From Streptomyces platensis (GTDB lineage: Bacteria > Actinomycetota > Actinomycetes > Streptomycetales > Streptomycetaceae), in assembly GCF_008704855.1 (NCBI RefSeq), contig NZ_CP023691.1, positions 7,440,001-7,504,000 on the forward strand: a stretch of 64,000 bases of DNA, written 5' to 3'. Numbering within the stretch: the first letter of the stretch is position 1; the number at the start of each line of letters is the position of its first letter. Positions 60,942-64,000 of this stretch are shown piece after piece. A program made the translations under genes and the position numbers. The notes under the pieces are model-generated. The model made no database searches. It saw only the letters and a list, made by a program, of their open reading frames with translations, and was not told where the DNA came from.

Positions 60942-62208
60942 GGGGAGAGTGTGCCGGGGTGCAGCAGTGGAGGGGGTCGTCCAGGACGCCTTGGAGCGCC
61001 GCGTGCGCCGCTCCGAGCAGCGGTCCGTCGGCGCCCAGCCGGGACACCGTCACCGCGGGCCCGCCGGTCCGCCCGCTCTCCGCCGTGACGGCCGTCCGCA
61101 GCGTCAACTCCCGCTCCAGGGACGGCAGTACCCAGGGCGCCAGCCCGGCCAGCGCACCCCCGAGGACCACCGCCTGCGGATCGAGCAGATTCACCGCCCC
61201 GGCGAGCGCGATGCCCAGCGCCGTCCCCGCCTCGTGCAGGGCACGGACGACGGTGGTGTCCCCGTCGGCGGCCCGGCGCGCCAGCAGAGCGATACGGGCG
61301 CCCGGCCCCGGATGTGCCGCCGCCTGCTCGGGGGTGAGCCCGCCCGCCCGCAGCACGGCCGGTTCCCCCGCGTACTGCTCCAGACAGCCACGGCCGCCGC
61401 AGTCGCACGGCGGGCCGTCCGGATACACCGGCATATGCCCCAGCTCGCCCGCGAACCCCCGGGCACCCCGCAGGAGTTGACCGTCCACGACGACCGCGGC
61501 ACCGATCCCGGCCTCCGCCGACACATGCACGAAGTCCGGTGGCGGGGCGGGCCGCCCAGCCTCACCGCCCAGCCGGAGCTCGGCCAGCGCACCGAGGTTG
61601 GCCTCGTTCTCGACGGTGAGCGGGACGGCGGACGAGCCGCCCTCCGGGGCCGTCACCCCGGCCAGCCCCGGTGCGAGATCGGCCGCCCGCCAGCCGAGGT
61701 TGGGGGCGTGCACCACCGTGGTCGCATCGCGGGCCACCAGGCCGGGCACCGCGACCGTCAGTCCCGCCGGACGCAGTCCCTCGGCGGCTATCTCCGCGGT
61801 CACCTCGGCGAGCAGACCGGACAGCTGCCGCAGCACCGGCCCGGGAGCGCGGTGCCGGTTCGCCGCATCGGCCGCCACCCGGGCCCGGACCCGTCCGCGC
61901 AGATCGACCGCGCACACCGCCAGGTGGTCGACGCCTATCTCGGCCCCTATCCCGGCCGGGCCACGGTCGCTGACCGCGAGTTCACTGCCCGGCCGGCCCC
62001 GGCCGCCGGTCGCCGCCCGTCCCGTCTCGACCAGCAGCCCGGCCCGCAGCAACTCGTCGACGAGCGGCGCCACCCCCGCCCGGGTCAGCCCGATCCGAGC
62101 CGCGACCGCCGGCCGGGAGACCGGGCCCTGCGCGGCCACCGTCCGCAGCACCCGGGCCAGATTGCGCCGCCGGATGCCGTGCTGGGTGTCGCCGCCGGGC
62201 GGGGTCAC
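60934..62208 (-). CDS. ROK-family transcriptional regulator (XylR/NagC-like)
   Basis: A 424-residue protein with an N-terminal winged helix (LRTVAAQGPVSRPAVAARIGLTRAGVAPLVDELLRAGLL) and a ROK sugar-sensing domain (VSAEAGIGAAVVVDGQLLRGARGFAGELGHMPV, then the zinc cluster CDCGGRGCLEQY). Its place between xylulokinase and the encapsulin genes, facing xylose isomerase, suggests a xylose-responsive repressor of the locus; this is inference from ROK-type XylR proteins. The start is the GTG at 62208, with GGAG seven bases upstream, 52 bp after xylB on the same strand. Confidence 0.9.
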   Translation of the reverse strand: MTPPGGDTQHGIRRRNLARVLRTVAAQGPVSRPAVAARIGLTRAGVAPLVDELLRAGLLVETGRAATGGRGRPGSELAVSDRGPAGIGAEIGVDHLAVCAVDLRGRVRARVAADAANRHRAPGPVLRQLSGLLAEVTAEIAAEGLRPAGLTVAVPGLVARDATTVVHAPNLGWRAADLAPGLAGVTAPEGGSSAVPLTVENEANLGALAELRLGGEAGRPAPPPDFVHVSAEAGIGAAVVVDGQLLRGARGFAGELGHMPVYPDGPPCDCGGRGCLEQYAGEPAVLRAGGLTPEQAAAHPGPGARIALLARRAADGDTTVVRALHEAGTALGIALAGAVNLLDPQAVVLGGALAGLAPWVLPSLERELTLRTAVTAESGRTGGPAVTVSRLGADGPLLGAAHAALQGVLDDPLHCCTPAHSPRN

Positions 62209-62260
62209 GGGGTCTCCAAAGGGTGCGGACGGGAGCCGGTCGACGGCTGCGGGGGAGCGG

Positions 62261-63691
62261 TCACGGCCGCAGCAGGGGCGCGCCGTCGGCGAGCGTCGCC
62301 GTCAGCCGCTCCCAGGCGGCGTCGTCCCGCGGCCGCGCCTCGTACTCCGCGCCGCGCGCCGTCCCCCAGCGGCGCGCCACCGCCGCCGGATCCTCCTCCA
62401 GCAGCAGCCCGGCCGCCTGTGCCGCCGCCCCGAGCGCCACCAGCTCCTGCGCCTCGGGCACCACCACCGGGCGCCCGGACAGCCGGCGTACGGTCTCCCG
62501 CCAGGCCCGGCCCCGGGCGCCGCCGCCGATCAGCAGCAGCGGCGCATCGGGCGCGGCGTCCGCGTCCAGCACCCGGTCCAGCGCCTCCAGCAGGGTGAAC
62601 ACCGCGCCGTCGTAGGCGGCCTGAAGCACCTGGCCGGCCGTGGTGTCATGCCGCAGCCCGTGCACCAGGCCCGAGGCATTGGGCAGATTCGGGGTGCGCT
62701 CACCGTCGAGGTACGGCAGCATCACCACCCCGCCGCCCGCCTCCACGGCCTCCCGGTCGCGGGCCAGCAGCGCCGCCACCCGGTCCACGGCGAGCGTGCA
62801 GTTCAGGGTGCAGGCCAGCGGCAGCCAGTCACCGCGGGCATCGGCGAAGCCCGCCACGGTGCCGGATGGATCGGCGGGCCGGTGGGTGGAGACCGCGTAG
62901 ACCGTCCCCGAGGTGCCCAGGCTCAGCACCGGCAGGCCGGGGCGCAGGCCCAGGCCGAGTGCGGCCGCCATGTTGTCGCCGGTGCCGGCGGCCACCAACG
63001 CGCCCTTGGGCAGCGGCAGATGACCGGCGTGTACGGTCCCGGCGGCCTCGCCCGGCAGCGCCACCCGCGGGAGCAGCGCGGGGTCCAGTCCGACATGCGC
63101 CAGGATCTCCGTGTCGTAGGCCCCGGTGGACGACGCCCACCAGCCGGTCCCGGAGGCGTCGCCGCGATCGGTGACGGCCTCGCCCGTCAGCCGCTCGGTG
63201 AGGTAGTCGTGCGGCAGCCGAACCGCGGCGGTGGCGGCGGCCGCATCCGGCTCGTGCTCGCGCAGCCAGGCCCACTTGGCCACCGTCAACGCCGGGCGGG
63301 GCACGCTCCCGACCCGGTCCGCCCAGGCCTTCGCGCCGCCCAGCTCCGCGATCAGCCGCTCGCTCTGCGGCGCCGGACGGACGTCGTTCCACAGCAGGGC
63401 CGGCCGCACCGGCTCGCCGGCCGCGTCCAGCGTGACCAGCCCGTGCTGCTGCCCGCCGACGGACACCGCCGAGGCCTGCCGCACCGCGTCGCCGCACTGG
63501 TCCAGCGCCTCACCCAGCGCCTGCCACCACTGCCGCGGGTCGCTCTCCTTGCCGGCGCCGCCGCCGATCGTGTGGGACGCCTGGCCGCGGGCGAGGACCG
63601 CACCGGTCACCGCGTCCACGACCAGCGCCTTGGTGGACTGGGTGGAGCTGTCCACCCCGACGACCAGCGGTCCCGCTGCCTGTGCGGCCAT
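62261..63691 (-). CDS. xylB: Xylulokinase, FGGY family; candidate encapsulin cargo
   Basis: A 476-residue FGGY kinase that phosphorylates D-xylulose to xylulose-5-phosphate. Seen: the N-terminal phosphate-binding GVDSSTQSTKALVVD (11-25), SVGGQQHGLVTLD with the catalytic Asp region, PALLWNDVRP, and GTGDNMAAALGLGL. Xylulose kinases are among the cargo classes predicted for Family 2 encapsulins, and two shell genes lie downstream here. However, its N-terminus starts directly with the kinase fold and I see no long disordered loading extension; the C-terminus ends soon after the domain. The ATG at 63691 follows GGGAGAG. It is divergent from xylA. Confidence 0.93.
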   Translation of the reverse strand: MAAQAAGPLVVGVDSSTQSTKALVVDAVTGAVLARGQASHTIGGGAGKESDPRQWWQALGEALDQCGDAVRQASAVSVGGQQHGLVTLDAAGEPVRPALLWNDVRPAPQSERLIAELGGAKAWADRVGSVPRPALTVAKWAWLREHEPDAAAATAAVRLPHDYLTERLTGEAVTDRGDASGTGWWASSTGAYDTEILAHVGLDPALLPRVALPGEAAGTVHAGHLPLPKGALVAAGTGDNMAAALGLGLRPGLPVLSLGTSGTVYAVSTHRPADPSGTVAGFADARGDWLPLACTLNCTLAVDRVAALLARDREAVEAGGGVVMLPYLDGERTPNLPNASGLVHGLRHDTTAGQVLQAAYDGAVFTLLEALDRVLDADAAPDAPLLLIGGGARGRAWRETVRRLSGRPVVVPEAQELVALGAAAQAAGLLLEEDPAAVARRWGTARGAEYEARPRDDAAWERLTATLADGAPLLRP

Positions 63692-63821
63692 CGTGCACTC
63701 TCCCTCGGCGGCCCGTCATCCATGGTCTCGGTCCAGGGGGTTCCCCGGTGTGCTGTCGCATATTAGTTTGGCCGCGGCAGAATTTGTAAAGTGCCTTGAC
63801 GAAATGATCGAGGGAGTCGCG
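63692..63821. promoter_or_regulatory. xylB-xylA divergent promoter region
   Basis: This 130-bp region has an unusually AT-rich core at about 63760-63790. On the minus strand a possible promoter reads TTTACA (63789-63784), a 17-bp spacer, then ACTAAT. A TTGACG at 63796-63801 lies on the xylA strand. The core is the natural place for a ROK operator, but I see no perfect inverted repeat. Confidence 0.5.
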
Positions 63822-64000
63822 ATGAGCCGTCAGCCCACGCCCGCGGACAAGTTCAGCTTCGGCCTGTGGACCGTCGGCTGGCAGGGCCGGGACCCCTTCG
63901 GGGACGCCACCCGCCGCGCCCTGGACCCGGTGGAATCGGTGCACCGCCTCGCCGACCTCGGCGCGTACGGCGTCACCTTCCACGACGACGACCTGATCCC
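63822..64000 (+). CDS. xylA: Xylose isomerase, N-terminal fragment (window edge)
   Basis: The first 59 codons of an actinobacterial-type xylose isomerase: PTPADKFSFGLWTVGWQGRDPFGDATR then HRLADLGAYGVTFHDDDLIP, containing the conserved FGLWTVGW and FHDDDL (His of the ring-opening site). It converts D-xylose to D-xylulose, the substrate of the adjacent kinase. GAGGGAG precedes the ATG. The gene continues beyond base 64000. Confidence 0.96.
   Translation, partial: MSRQPTPADKFSFGLWTVGWQGRDPFGDATRRALDPVESVHRLADLGAYGVTFHDDDLI

Noticed and set aside
1..64000. tRNA, rRNA, CRISPR or insertion-sequence elements
   Set aside because: I found no cloverleaf-like sequence, no regularly spaced repeat array and no transposase frame or flanking target duplication.

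Overview
The window is very GC-rich, with G or C at nearly every third codon position, GTG and TTG starts, and many 4-bp ATGA/GTGA stop-start overlaps. Several genes are typical of streptomycetes: egtABCD, lysX, phospholipase D, an S1E-type protease, HxlR and MmyB regulators, and encapsulin shells with a cyclic-nucleotide-binding insert. I read it as a Streptomyces (or close relative) chromosome segment. I saw no rRNA, tRNA, CRISPR array, transposase or phage module.

Layout. 1-2883: 3' part of a self-sufficient P450-reductase fusion. 3131-7227: secreted and membrane proteins, namely a DUF2165 protein, two unrelated PI-PLC-type enzymes and a trypsin-like protease. 7374-11722 (minus): a compact egtABCD ergothioneine operon. 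12054-14532: an AlaA-type aminotransferase divergent from an HxlR regulator, with a HAD phosphatase behind it. 14609-23954: a GH18 hydrolase, a quinone-reductase-like enzyme with two acyl-CoA dehydrogenases, exported proteins, an NlpC/P60-like protein, a streptogrisin-type protease and a thioesterase. 24131-28019: a LodA/LodB-type quinoprotein oxidase operon with a third, unrecognised gene. 28096-29856: an SDR divergent from an MmyB-type regulator.

30214-47637 is a seven-gene, tightly overlapping operon for a PUFA-synthase-like ('secondary lipid') pathway. It has two giant iterative synthases (PfaD-like x2-KS-AT-ACP-KR and KS-AT-DH-PPTase), a free ACP, an alpha/beta hydrolase, a GT1 glycosyltransferase, a methyltransferase and a galactokinase-like protein without kinase signatures. 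The second synthase carries two TTA codons, which implies bldA control. The likely product is a modified, possibly glycosylated, reduced polyketide or lipid; its structure cannot be read from the sequence.

47686-57572: a SapM-like phosphatase, phospholipase D, LysX, a lipoprotein that resembles an L,D-transpeptidase without its catalytic domain, a NAGPA-domain protein and a PGRP-type amidase.

57816-64000: two paralogous Family 2B encapsulin shell genes, a ROK regulator and xylulokinase on the minus strand, with xylose isomerase starting divergently. This looks like a two-shell nanocompartment tied to pentose metabolism with xylulokinase as candidate cargo, and it is the most striking system here.
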